Shown piece after piece: positions 8,514 to 16,313 of a DNA stretch of 64,000 bases. Every line of letters begins with the position of its first letter. The first letter of the stretch is position 1. The stretch spans positions 186,001 through 250,000 of the forward strand of contig NZ_UQJH01000001.1 in assembly GCF_900541275.1 (NCBI RefSeq), written 5' to 3'. This DNA comes from an uncultured Porphyromonas sp. (GTDB lineage Bacteria; Bacteroidota; Bacteroidia; Bacteroidales; Porphyromonadaceae). A program made the translations under genes and the position numbers. The notes under the pieces were generated by a model. The model was not told where the DNA came from, did no database searches, and saw only the letters and a list, made by a program, of their open reading frames with translations.

Positions 8514-9785
8514 TTATTTCTTAGATCGGTTACCGGGTCTTCTCCCACCTCTACCACGAGAGGATCCTCCTCGTCTACCGGAGCGACCCTTTCCTCTATC
8601 CTCTGAGGAGCTTGGCTTACCAGGCTTAAAGTCTGCCGGGAAGTCCGGTCGCTGCAACTTGTAGCCGAGGAATTTCTCGATCCTGGCAAATGAGTCCTTA
8701 TCCCTCGGGGAGACAAAGGTGACTGCTGAGCCACCCAGGTTGTCTCCGCGCGATGTGCGACCAATGCGGTGGACATAGTCCTCCGGGTCGGAAGGCACGT
8801 CGAAGTTGATGATCAGCTCGATATTATCGATGTCGATGCCGCGTGAGAGGATATCGGTAGCCACGATGACGCTGGCATGTCCATTTCGGAAGCGGTGCAT
8901 CACCTCATTGCGCTCCTCCTGGCTCAGGTCGGAGTGCATCTGCTCGACCGAGTGCCCTTGCATACGCAACATACGAGCAGCCTCCTTGACCCTCTTCTTA
9001 GCTGCGAGGAAGACGATGCACCTCTCCGGTCGCTGCTCATTGAGTAGTGATACCAATAGTGATAGCTTATCGTCATCGGACACAACGAAAGCGGACTGGC
9101 TGATGCTCTCAGGGGGACGTGAGATGGCGATATTGACCTCCTTTGGCCGACGCATAATCTTGCGGGCAAAGGTTCGGATCTGCTCCGGCATAGTGGCAGA
9201 GAACATCACGGTCTGCACACCTTTCTTTGGCAAGAGGGACTGGATCTTGAGTATATCCTCCGAGAAGCCCATATCCAGCATCCGGTCTGCCTCATCGAGG
9301 ATGAAGAAGCTCACCTGTGAGAGGTCAACTGAGTTCATATCAATATGGGACAGCAGGCGCCCGGGGGTGGCTACGATAATATCGGCACCCTTGGCCAGCG
9401 CTCTGCGTTGCTGCTCATACTCTATGCCGTCGGTCCCTCCGTAGATCGGCTGAGCATTGACCTTGACGTAATAGGCAAAGCCATCGATCTGACGGTCGAT
9501 CTGCTGCGCCAGCTCTCTCGTCGGCGCCATAATGACGCAATTGACGTGATCCTTTGGGTAATCCCCGTAGGCTAATTCGCTCAGGACCGGGAGTAGATAG
9601 GCAGCAGTCTTGCCGGTACCGGTCTGAGCACAGGCGATGATATCCTCACCGTCCATAATTAGGGGAATCGTTGCTGCCTGTACCGGAGAGGGCTTGCCAT
9701 AGTTCATTGTCTCCACCGCATCCTCGACATCAGGGTGGAGACCAAAGTCATAAAAGGAGTCTATCTGTGACTCTTGCTTGGTCAT
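8514..9785 (-). CDS. DEAD-box ATP-dependent RNA helicase
   Basis: A 423-residue RNA helicase with two RecA-like domains. Motif I AQTGTGKT is at 53-60, Ia PTRELAQQ near 88, Ib TPGR near 140, II DEAD at 164-167 and III SAT near 196; motif VI HRIGRTSR lies near residue 340. The last 40 or so residues are rich in Gly, Arg and Ser (RG-type tail), typical of RhlE-like helicases acting in ribosome assembly, cold adaptation or mRNA decay. It follows the binding-protein-like gene by 16 bp and precedes the nrnA-like gene by 6 bp. The exact paralogue name (rhlE, deaD) is not assigned. Confidence 0.93.
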   Translation of the reverse strand: MTKQESQIDSFYDFGLHPDVEDAVETMNYGKPSPVQAATIPLIMDGEDIIACAQTGTGKTAAYLLPVLSELAYGDYPKDHVNCVIMAPTRELAQQIDRQIDGFAYYVKVNAQPIYGGTDGIEYEQQRRALAKGADIIVATPGRLLSHIDMNSVDLSQVSFFILDEADRMLDMGFSEDILKIQSLLPKKGVQTVMFSATMPEQIRTFARKIMRRPKEVNIAISRPPESISQSAFVVSDDDKLSLLVSLLNEQRPERCIVFLAAKKRVKEAARMLRMQGHSVEQMHSDLSQEERNEVMHRFRNGHASVIVATDILSRGIDIDNIELIINFDVPSDPEDYVHRIGRTSRGDNLGGSAVTFVSPRDKDSFARIEKFLGYKLQRPDFPADFKPGKPSSSEDRGKGRSGRRGGSSRGRGGRRPGNRSKK

Positions 9786-9801
9786 ATTTCTATCTTACGT
9801 A

Positions 9802-10602
9802 CTATTGTTCTGTCGTATCTGTCTTGCGGATCCTCTGATTGAGGGTGTCTCTCAGACTCTCTGCATCAGACCTGATGAGCCATACCTGGGGTGCCTCCAG
9901 CGATATGTCAGTAACCACTCGGATCTGTGGAAAGCGCTCAGCCATCTCTTTGGCGAGGTTATGCTTCACCACCGCGAAGTAGATCTTCCCCTTTACCATC
10001 TCCAGCATCATCTCGAGAGGCGGCAGATCGATCTCGCATGGTCGGATGGCCGTATAGGAGATGTCGTGGAGGTTTTGGAGGATCAGGCGCACCTCCCTGT
10101 CCTCGGCAGAGTAGTAGACCTCCACGGGACTGGGACCACTCAGTACATCACCCCAGGAGAGACTGTCCTGCAGACTCATCAGTGCATAGTGCGAGCTACT
10201 GATTGGGTCTGTCGTGAGGAGGTCGGAGCTCTCCGATAGATCTGTGGAGGCTTGCTGAGTGGCTAGTATGTCGACCCTCTTCTCCCTCAGCAAGTCTGTC
10301 CCAAGGCTCTTCTCAGATACCGGCACCCATATATAGCTTATGCCGGTCAGCAGCCTGTCTGCCACCGCAGGCAAGCTTCCGGAGATCTCCCCCTTTTCAT
10401 CGATCTCAAAGAGCCCCGGCTCCATTACCACCGCTATCCGTAGTGGATGAAGACTATCTCCTGTGGGGACTTGTGCCATCCTCTCTATCGGGCCAAGAGT
10501 CTCTCGCTGGGAAGTGCCTCGGCGAAGTACGATAAAAAGGAGTACCCCGAGGATCACCACGAGCGCCCCAATCAAGGATGCATAGGATCTACTGACCTTC
10601 AT
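9802..10602 (-). CDS. Membrane-anchored periplasmic substrate-binding-like protein (MltF N-domain type)
   Basis: A 266-residue protein with an N-terminal membrane segment (about residues 8-27, SLIGALVVILGVLLFIVL) followed by a periplasmic domain resembling the type 3 solute-binding fold that forms the N-terminal half of lytic transglycosylase MltF. The strand-helix order LRIAVVMEPGLFEIDEKGEI, then VDILATQQAS and YFAVVKHNLA, fits that fold. The catalytic transglycosylase domain expected after it in MltF is absent and there is no room for it before the helicase gene. It starts 9 bp after a porin gene. Function is unknown; ligand sensing at the inner-membrane surface is a guess. Confidence 0.6.
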   Translation of the reverse strand: MKVSRSYASLIGALVVILGVLLFIVLRRGTSQRETLGPIERMAQVPTGDSLHPLRIAVVMEPGLFEIDEKGEISGSLPAVADRLLTGISYIWVPVSEKSLGTDLLREKRVDILATQQASTDLSESSDLLTTDPISSSHYALMSLQDSLSWGDVLSGPSPVEVYYSAEDREVRLILQNLHDISYTAIRPCEIDLPPLEMMLEMVKGKIYFAVVKHNLAKEMAERFPQIRVVTDISLEAPQVWLIRSDAESLRDTLNQRIRKTDTTEQ

Positions 10603-10611
10603 ACTCGGGTA

Positions 10612-12852
10612 TCAATTCTTTAGGTCCACAACTACACCAAACTGCACCTGAGGTGGGTAAGTGGGGTAGTAGGGCATAGTGAAGTGGTTAGGCTTTAATA
10701 TCTGCGAGCCGACATTGTAGTATCTCACGAAGACGCGTGCTCGCTTGAGATGAAAATTGGCATACGCTGTCATCATAGGAGCGTCCCCACCGATAAGGAT
10801 CTTATCCTGAGGGGTAAACATCTGTGTAGTCGGCTCATAGTAGGGTGCCGTATAGCTGCTGTGCCACTTGGCATCCACACCCACCTGCAGGGTCATCACC
10901 TTGGCAATGAGTCCGCTGAAGTAGAGATTGGCATACGCAGCAAACTCCGGCATCGGGATCACGTAGCTGTCGCTACTACTCTGCCAGACGAAGGAGGTCT
11001 CGAGATTGACAAACCTCCACCTTACTGCTTGGTCAAAGCCAGCACTGATCACTCTGACGTTGCCCTCATGCTGGATCGGCTGATAGGACACAGAGTCGAC
11101 CTGATAGGGATGCTGGATCGTCTCCGCACGTACAAAGAGATGAGACTCTGTCGCAGGGATAGTAAGGTCAGCTCCGAGTCTCAGCCGCTGAGTATTCTTT
11201 AGGTCTCTATCCCAGGCGTGGAATGTACTCTTGAAGTGCTCCAAGAAGTAGGGTGGCACTGTATTGAGGAAAAGTCCATTCCCACTCAGGATCACGTTCC
11301 TCTTGAAGAGCTTCATCCTCAGATCCACGTTACCCCTCACATCGATCTCACCGGCGCGATAGCCCTCGACACCTACCTGTCCCTGCACATACCACTTCAG
11401 GTGCTTGAAGGAGTCGCTCTTGATCCTCCCACCGACGAGGGTGGAGTGTAGCTTGGACCCCTGCTCTTCGTAAGGGAGATCCAGTCGCTCAGCATCCTCA
11501 GGCAGGATGAGTGGCTGCTTATTGATCTGGTAGTCAAAGGAGGCAAAAGCGCTGATGCCCATCTTCGCCCACTTGTGGAAGCCCTCCATCAGCTCTACAC
11601 CCACGGTATTCGATATGGTAGCGCTGCTGAAGCGTTCGTAAGGATAGTACTTCATCCCCTCCTGCTTGGGGATGAATTTCTCCTTAAATCGATCAAGCAA
11701 GGCAGGATCCTGAGAGACAAACTCGTGGCTGCCTCGCTCTATCGTCAGGTCATGGAAGATCGAGGTGACGGGGACGAAGACCTTCTTCACTACTTCGTCT
11801 TTCTCCTCGTTGTTGTCTTCGTCTCCCTTATCCTTCGGTGGTGCACTCCTCCTAAGTATCTTCTGCTCCTTAGGTGCTTCTGTCGGTGCTGCAAGGGAGT
11901 CGGGCTCAGTAGCCACTAACGGTGCTGCTGGTAGTGAGTCCTGCTTGGCTACTTCGTCCTTTAGTGGAGTCTTGGGGGGGGCGACCAACTTCCCATCCTT
12001 ATCGTACTCTCGGTAGCGTCCGAGGCGATACCTGTGGTGAAGCCGTCCGCGACCATAGGAGGCGGAGTTCCAGGTGGACTTATATCGGGTCGGGATGTCG
12101 CGAGGTAGCAGCGTGCGTCGTCCGCCGGCTATCTCCTCCACATTGGAGATATACCTCATATCGGTGATACCGCCATTCTCCTGGTTGATGACGTTGGTAT
12201 TCCCCACCTCGGCAAAGAGCTCATACCGCCCCTTGGTGTAGGAGCCAAAGATTCGATAGGTGAGCGCTTGGGAGGCGGTATTATTGTACACGCCATTGGC
12301 CTTGTCAATCTCGGCTTCCCCGCCGAGATTGACATTGGGACCCAGGTTTGTGGTAAAGAGGGCATGTAGGAGCTGCTCCAACTCGTTGGATCCGCCCAGC
12401 TTCTGCACGCTAAGGTAGGTGTAGGGTACCTTGGTGTCAAAGTACCTCGCCATAGTCCCTCTCCTGAGAAGGTGGAAGTAGGGCGCCAAGTAGTAAAAGT
12501 CTCCCCACTGGTCGATCGGCTGGTCAAAGTAGACTTTGGACTGATAGGGACCTGCATAGGTGCCTAAGTAGCTCTCCGCGACGCTCCTGCCCTCGATGTG
12601 CTCTCGCCTGAAGGAATTGAGCTTGAGGGTATCAATGGGAGCCGGTCGCAGGTCTCCCGTGCGACCGGTCAGGTAGTAGCTCTCGAGCGTCCCGTGCCGA
12701 TCTGCATCGGTGTCGTCATTGAGTAGCGAGTCGGGGGCGATGATACGATCCCGAAGTTGCTTGTCGATGTCGATCTGTCCCAGTGCCCTTCCTCCACCGA
12801 GGAGCATAAGGCAGCAGGTAGCAAGGATAGGAAAAAGGCTACTCCTGCTCAT
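10612..12852 (-). CDS. Putative outer-membrane porin (Porin_10 type)
   Basis: A 746-residue outer-membrane protein. A signal peptide (residues about 1-26, ending GGGRALGQ) is followed by a short linker and many amphipathic beta-strands; the last strand, VQFGVVVDLKN, is barrel-like. It resembles the Bacteroidetes 'putative porin' family. A charged, low-complexity insert rich in Pro, Lys, Asp and Glu occupies about residues 309-357 and probably projects from the barrel. The start ATG overlaps the pyrC stop by 4 bp, and the binding-like protein gene follows by 9 bp. The transported substrate cannot be inferred. Confidence 0.8.
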   Translation of the reverse strand: MSRSSLFPILATCCLMLLGGGRALGQIDIDKQLRDRIIAPDSLLNDDTDADRHGTLESYYLTGRTGDLRPAPIDTLKLNSFRREHIEGRSVAESYLGTYAGPYQSKVYFDQPIDQWGDFYYLAPYFHLLRRGTMARYFDTKVPYTYLSVQKLGGSNELEQLLHALFTTNLGPNVNLGGEAEIDKANGVYNNTASQALTYRIFGSYTKGRYELFAEVGNTNVINQENGGITDMRYISNVEEIAGGRRTLLPRDIPTRYKSTWNSASYGRGRLHHRYRLGRYREYDKDGKLVAPPKTPLKDEVAKQDSLPAAPLVATEPDSLAAPTEAPKEQKILRRSAPPKDKGDEDNNEEKDEVVKKVFVPVTSIFHDLTIERGSHEFVSQDPALLDRFKEKFIPKQEGMKYYPYERFSSATISNTVGVELMEGFHKWAKMGISAFASFDYQINKQPLILPEDAERLDLPYEEQGSKLHSTLVGGRIKSDSFKHLKWYVQGQVGVEGYRAGEIDVRGNVDLRMKLFKRNVILSGNGLFLNTVPPYFLEHFKSTFHAWDRDLKNTQRLRLGADLTIPATESHLFVRAETIQHPYQVDSVSYQPIQHEGNVRVISAGFDQAVRWRFVNLETSFVWQSSSDSYVIPMPEFAAYANLYFSGLIAKVMTLQVGVDAKWHSSYTAPYYEPTTQMFTPQDKILIGGDAPMMTAYANFHLKRARVFVRYYNVGSQILKPNHFTMPYYPTYPPQVQFGVVVDLKN

Positions 12853-14228
12853 CTCGGAAGTCGATTGCCAAAGGTGAGAGCTCTCTTCGAGCGGAGAGCA
12901 AGTGCCTCATCGAGCACTCCTCCTCGCACTACAGGAGCTCCATTAAGTATCGTCCCGACGACGCTGCTACGGAAGGTCTCTCCCTCAAAGGGACTCCATC
13001 CACACTTGCTTCGGATCACCTCCTTTGTCACGGTAGTACTCTTATGAGGGTCTACCAGCACCAAGTCAGCGTAGTAGCCCTTACGGATAAATCCTCGCTC
13101 CTCGATGCCGTAGAGTAGGGCGGGATTGTGTGCCATATACTCCACTACCCGCTCGATCGGGAAAATCCCCTCACGGACCAGCTCCAGCATAAGGGGTAGG
13201 GAAAACTGCACCAGCGGTCCGCCGCTCTTTGCTTCCAGGGCGCCGCCCACCTTCTCTTCCGGCAGGTGGGGCGAGTGGTCTGTCGAAACCACATCGACGA
13301 GGCCGCTATTGATGGCGGCTCTCAGGGCAGCTCGGTCGCGCTCGGTCTTGATGGCGGGATTCCACTTTACCCTTGCCCCAAGTCGCTCGTAGTCCTTATC
13401 GGTAAACCAGAGGTAGTGCACGCAGACCTCCCCGGTGATCCTCTTGCTGCCGAATCCCTCTGCTGTGCGAGGCCTCAGCAATGACAGCTCGTCCTCCGTG
13501 GAGAGGTGGAGAATGTGAAGTCTTGCCCCTGTCTCCTCCGCCATGGCGACTGCTCGTCTGCTACACTCATAGCACGCCTCTCGACTCCTGATAAGGGGAT
13601 GAAACTTTACCTCCGGATCATCTCCGTACAGTGCAGTATACTTCGCCTTATTGGCCCGGATGATCTCCTCATCCTCACTATGGATGCAGATCAGTGTGGG
13701 ACACTCCGTAAAGATCCGACGGAGCGTCTCCGGAGAGTCGACCAGCATATTGCCGGTGCTGGAGCCCATAAAGACCTTTACCCCTGGGGTGTGCTTCAGA
13801 TCAAGCCTTGAGAGCAGGTCTACATTCTCATTCGTAGCGCCGAACATAAAGGAATAATTCCCCATCGACTCCTCCTCAGCGCGTCTCATCTTGTCCTCCC
13901 ACGTCTCAAGTGTGGTGGTCTGAGGGAGGGTATTGGGCATCTCGGCATAGGAGGTGACTCCTCCCAGCAGGGCAGCGCCACTCTCCGAGGTGATCGAGCC
14001 CTTGGCGGTCAGCCCCGGCTCCCGGAAGTGGACATGCATATCGATCACCCCCGGTAGGCAGAGCAGTCCCTCTGCCTCGAGGACCTCATCAGCTGAGGGT
14101 AGGGGCTCCTCGTCGCGGATGATCTCCGTGATACGCTCCCCGGTGATCAGGATCGAGCCACGGAATGACTCGCCCTCATTGACGATCTCAGCGTCGTGGA
14201 TCAGTAGTCTCTTCTCGTCTCTTCTCAT
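12849..14228 (-). CDS. pyrC: Dihydroorotase
   Basis: Catalyses ring closure of carbamoyl-aspartate to dihydroorotate in pyrimidine synthesis. With the start at 14228 the protein has 459 residues, usual for type I dihydroorotases. Zn-binding HVH is in the motif DMHVHFREPG, later metal and substrate residues are in HILHLSTEDE, and catalytic Asp is in STDHSPHL. A longer frame opens at 14303 but would add 25 non-conserved residues inside the upstream gene. MRRDEKRLLIHDAEIVNEG is the natural start. Even so it overlaps the mannosyltransferase gene by 41 bp. The end overlaps the porin start by 4 bp. Confidence 0.92.
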   Translation of the reverse strand: MRRDEKRLLIHDAEIVNEGESFRGSILITGERITEIIRDEEPLPSADEVLEAEGLLCLPGVIDMHVHFREPGLTAKGSITSESGAALLGGVTSYAEMPNTLPQTTTLETWEDKMRRAEEESMGNYSFMFGATNENVDLLSRLDLKHTPGVKVFMGSSTGNMLVDSPETLRRIFTECPTLICIHSEDEEIIRANKAKYTALYGDDPEVKFHPLIRSREACYECSRRAVAMAEETGARLHILHLSTEDELSLLRPRTAEGFGSKRITGEVCVHYLWFTDKDYERLGARVKWNPAIKTERDRAALRAAINSGLVDVVSTDHSPHLPEEKVGGALEAKSGGPLVQFSLPLMLELVREGIFPIERVVEYMAHNPALLYGIEERGFIRKGYYADLVLVDPHKSTTVTKEVIRSKCGWSPFEGETFRSSVVGTILNGAPVVRGGVLDEALALRSKRALTFGNRLPR

Positions 14229-14970
14229 ATCCTGTTGTCTTGGGTATCTTGTGGGTGAGTGACCAGTAACGCATCTTAAGCACACCGAAGAAAGCTTCGC
14301 CAAAGATACCTGAGCTCATCTTGCTGACTCCCAGTCGCCTATTCACAAAGATAATCGGCACCTCCTGTATCCTGAAGCCACAGAGCGTCGCTGTGTACTT
14401 CATCTCGATCTGGAAGGCGTACCCCTTGAAGTGGATCTTATCCAAGTCAATCGCCCGAAGCACCTCGGAGCGGTAGCAGACAAAGCCTGCCGTGGCGTCA
14501 TAGACCTTCATCCCCGTGATCGTACGGACGTAGAGGGAGGCAAAGTAGCTCATCAGCACGCGACCAAGAGGCCAATTGACCACATTGATACCGGTCAGGT
14601 ATCTCGACCCCACCGCCACGTCAGCTCCGCCACTGTGACACGCCTCGTAGAGCTTGGGTAGAGACTTGGGATCGTGGCTAAAGTCGGCATCCATCTCCAA
14701 GATGTAGTCGTACTCGTGCTCGAGAGCCCACTTGAATCCAGCAATATAGGCAGTCCCCAGCCCCTGCTTGCCACTGCGACTGAGCAGGAAGACCCGTCCC
14801 GGTAGCTCCTCAGCGATCTTGGTCACCTCGGCACCGGTGCCGTCGGGCGAACCGTCGTCCACGACAAGGATGTCAAAGGAGGGATCGCTCAGCTCCAGCA
14901 CAGCGGCCGTGATGGCACGGATATTCTCTATCTCATTATAGGTAGGTATGATGACAAGCTGTCGCGTCAT
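14188..14970 (-). CDS. Polyprenol monophosphomannose synthase-like GT2
   Basis: A 260-residue family 2 glycosyltransferase of the dolichyl/polyprenyl-phosphate mannose synthase type, which transfers mannose from GDP-mannose to a lipid-phosphate carrier at the inner membrane. Motifs are IPTYNEIENI at the N-terminus, VDDGSPDGTG near residue 36, the DXD-containing EMDADFSHDP near residue 92, and GSRYLTG near residue 121. No C-terminal membrane domain is present, so it is the soluble, bacterial-type enzyme. Such proteins supply mannose for protein O-glycosylation or envelope glycans in Bacteroidetes. The start overlaps the upstream membrane-protein gene by 4 bp. Confidence 0.87.
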   Translation of the reverse strand: MTRQLVIIPTYNEIENIRAITAAVLELSDPSFDILVVDDGSPDGTGAEVTKIAEELPGRVFLLSRSGKQGLGTAYIAGFKWALEHEYDYILEMDADFSHDPKSLPKLYEACHSGGADVAVGSRYLTGINVVNWPLGRVLMSYFASLYVRTITGMKVYDATAGFVCYRSEVLRAIDLDKIHFKGYAFQIEMKYTATLCGFRIQEVPIIFVNRRLGVSKMSSGIFGEAFFGVLKMRYWSLTHKIPKTTGYEKRREETTDPRR

Positions 14971-15347
14971 AGTTTATTTTCCTTTTCTGTGTGACTGAGG
15001 GCAAAAAAAGTGTAGGCAACGAAGACCGTACCGATCACGAAGAAGAGGATCCACATACTCCTGCCCTCTACAGCAGAGCCCCCGGCAATCATGTACATAG
15101 CAGCACCGAGGAAGTTCATCCGCATCAGTCGCTTGGCACGTACCCCGAGAGTACTCACCCGACGGGCATCGGAAATATGGCTGATGATGATCAAGAGCCC
15201 GCCTGCAAAGAGGGTCCATCCGCCCACCTGGGGAAGCCAGATATGGAGAATGGCCCCGAGGGCGCAGGCTATCAAGCCTGTCGGGTAGAGAGTGCTACTG
15301 ATGGTCATGTGTGGTCTCTTCTGACTACCACTCTGTAGGTCTGTCAT
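14967..15347 (-). CDS. Small four-helix inner-membrane protein of unknown function
   Basis: A 126-residue protein with four hydrophobic segments (about residues 18-36, 42-58, 76-92 and 98-117) and a short charged tail (HTEKENKL). No catalytic motif is recognised. The frame starts at an ATG sharing a base with the ftsB/divIC-like stop codon; a second ATG at residue 14 (MTISSTLYPTG) is an alternative start. It sits between a septum-formation protein and a polyprenol-phosphate mannosyltransferase, a position often held by small hypothetical membrane proteins in Bacteroidetes. The context suggests an envelope role but does not define it. Confidence 0.7.
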   Translation of the reverse strand: MTDLQSGSQKRPHMTISSTLYPTGLIACALGAILHIWLPQVGGWTLFAGGLLIIISHISDARRVSTLGVRAKRLMRMNFLGAAMYMIAGGSAVEGRSMWILFFVIGTVFVAYTFFALSHTEKENKL

Positions 15348-15667
15348 TACTTCTTGTCCGGGTCTGTGAGCAAGTAGAGATCTTCGTCCTTCTCCTTCAT
15401 TAGATAGCGCTCTCTCGCATACTTCTCGAGCATATCACGCTTGTACTTGATCTCATCAAGGTGTCTCTGAGACTTCTTGATCTCATCCTTGTAGTACTGA
15501 TACTCCTCCTGCTTCTCCTTGAGCTGTCGGGAGGTCTTGATCTGAGACCAAATACTATGCTGACCAGGGACCACAAGCATAACGGCAAGTAGTCCGGTCA
15601 TCAGGAAGAGTGGATTGACGTTGTAGAAGAAGTCTTTCACCCTATGCCAATATCCCTTAGCTGACAT
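15347..15667 (-). CDS. FtsB/DivIC-like septum formation initiator
   Basis: A 106-residue bitopic division protein. A short cytoplasmic part is followed by one membrane helix (about residues 18-36, LFLMTGLLAVMLVV) and then a periplasmic coiled coil (about 40-85) rich in Lys, Glu and Gln. The family-typical C-terminal motif is KYARERYLMKEKDEDLYLL. Proteins of this family form the FtsB/FtsL/FtsQ complex that triggers septal peptidoglycan synthesis. It is the first gene of the thirteen-gene minus-strand run, with a TAnnTTTG box about 60 bp upstream. Confidence 0.9.
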   Translation of the reverse strand: MSAKGYWHRVKDFFYNVNPLFLMTGLLAVMLVVPGQHSIWSQIKTSRQLKEKQEEYQYYKDEIKKSQRHLDEIKYKRDMLEKYARERYLMKEKDEDLYLLTDPDKK

Positions 15668-15727
15668 AATGGAAGTCTATATAAAGAGCCGATGAAGAGT
15701 TAGTCGAACGTTACTACTATCTGACTA

Positions 15728-15735
15728 CAAAGGTA
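15728..15735 (-). promoter_or_regulatory. Bacteroidetes-type -7 box (TACCTTTG) for the long minus operon
   Basis: TACCTTTG on the minus strand lies 60 bp upstream of the ftsB/divIC-like ATG and would drive the run of thirteen closely spaced genes down to 3619. A -33 element is not clear. Confidence 0.5.
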
Positions 15736-15940
15736 GCAAATAATCCGCCTCTGGTGGATGGAGAAGCGATATTGCAGAAAGCAGTCGTGTGCTCATAGGG
15801 GGTGGATCTTGATGAGTAGGTACGCATATTATAAGTCCACACTTCTTTCCGACCTGATGATTGCCTACAGGGATGCAATCTATGCGGAGCGAAAAAGCCC
15901 GAGTCAATCGTCCATCCTAACCGCCCATGGAGGCGTCTAT

Positions 15941-16004
15941 CTAATACCGATATTAGAGAAGACTAATACCGGTATTAGACAAGACTAATATCGGTAAAAG
16001 AATT
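15941..16004 (+). repeat. Triple-palindrome intergenic element, copy 2
   Basis: Units are CTAATACCGATATTAG (15941-15956), CTAATACCGGTATTAG (15963-15978, a perfect palindrome) and CTAATATCGGTAAAAG (15985-16000). Spacers are AGAAGA and ACAAGA and AATT follows. Orientation matches copy 1. It lies between the divergent ftsB-like gene and dpp5. Confidence 0.9.
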
Positions 16005-16254
16005 GAGCCTGCAGTCGGGGCGATTTTTCTGACATCTGTCGGTAGACAAAAAGAGTATGTCCGGTCTCTGATCAGGAGCCGGATGGTGGTGATAGGCCTC
16101 GAGGACTATCGCAAGCGCTTTGTAGTGCCGGAATAAGTCATCAATGCTGCTTTTAGTGTCTATTTGTCCGCTCCTATGAGGGGTATATGCCCCATTCGTC
16201 GCTCTCTGACTAACTTTTCTGACTGCTATGGTCGGGAGGTGTCGTAATAATTGT

Positions 16255-16277
16255 GTACTTTCGCAATTGTGAAGTAC
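16255..16277 (+). promoter_or_regulatory. Candidate dpp5 promoter with overlapping inverted repeat
   Basis: TACTTTCG at 16256-16263 is a one-mismatch match to TAnnTTTG, 50 bp before the dpp5 ATG. It overlaps the left arm of an inverted repeat GTACTT (16255-16260) / AAGTAC (16272-16277), which could be an operator or a 5'-leader hairpin. Confidence 0.35.
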
Positions 16278-16313
16278 GAAGCACAAATACCTTTTTAATC
16301 ATAACACGTACAC

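Larger units (their letters stand above)
15668..16313. other. 646-bp divergent intergenic region
   Basis: No credible gene is seen here. It holds the -7 box for the ftsB-like gene (15728-15735), copy 2 of the triple-palindrome element (15941-16004), and a candidate dpp5 promoter overlapped by a GTACTT/AAGTAC inverted repeat (16255-16277). A small hairpin, GATTGC...GCAATC, lies near 15858-15880. Short frames across the repeat encode the peptide IPILEKTNT only because of the palindromes. Confidence 0.7.

Noticed and set aside
14229..14303. N-terminal extension of dihydroorotase
   Set aside because: The additional 25 residues are non-conserved, lie within the preceding gene, and the ATG at 14228 gives the family N-terminus.
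15758..15988. Short frames crossing repeat copies 2 and 5 that both encode a peptide with IPILEKTNT
   Set aside because: The shared peptide is a direct translation of the repeat units, and 57311-57520 on the other strand gives the same; there is no start context or conservation outside the repeats.
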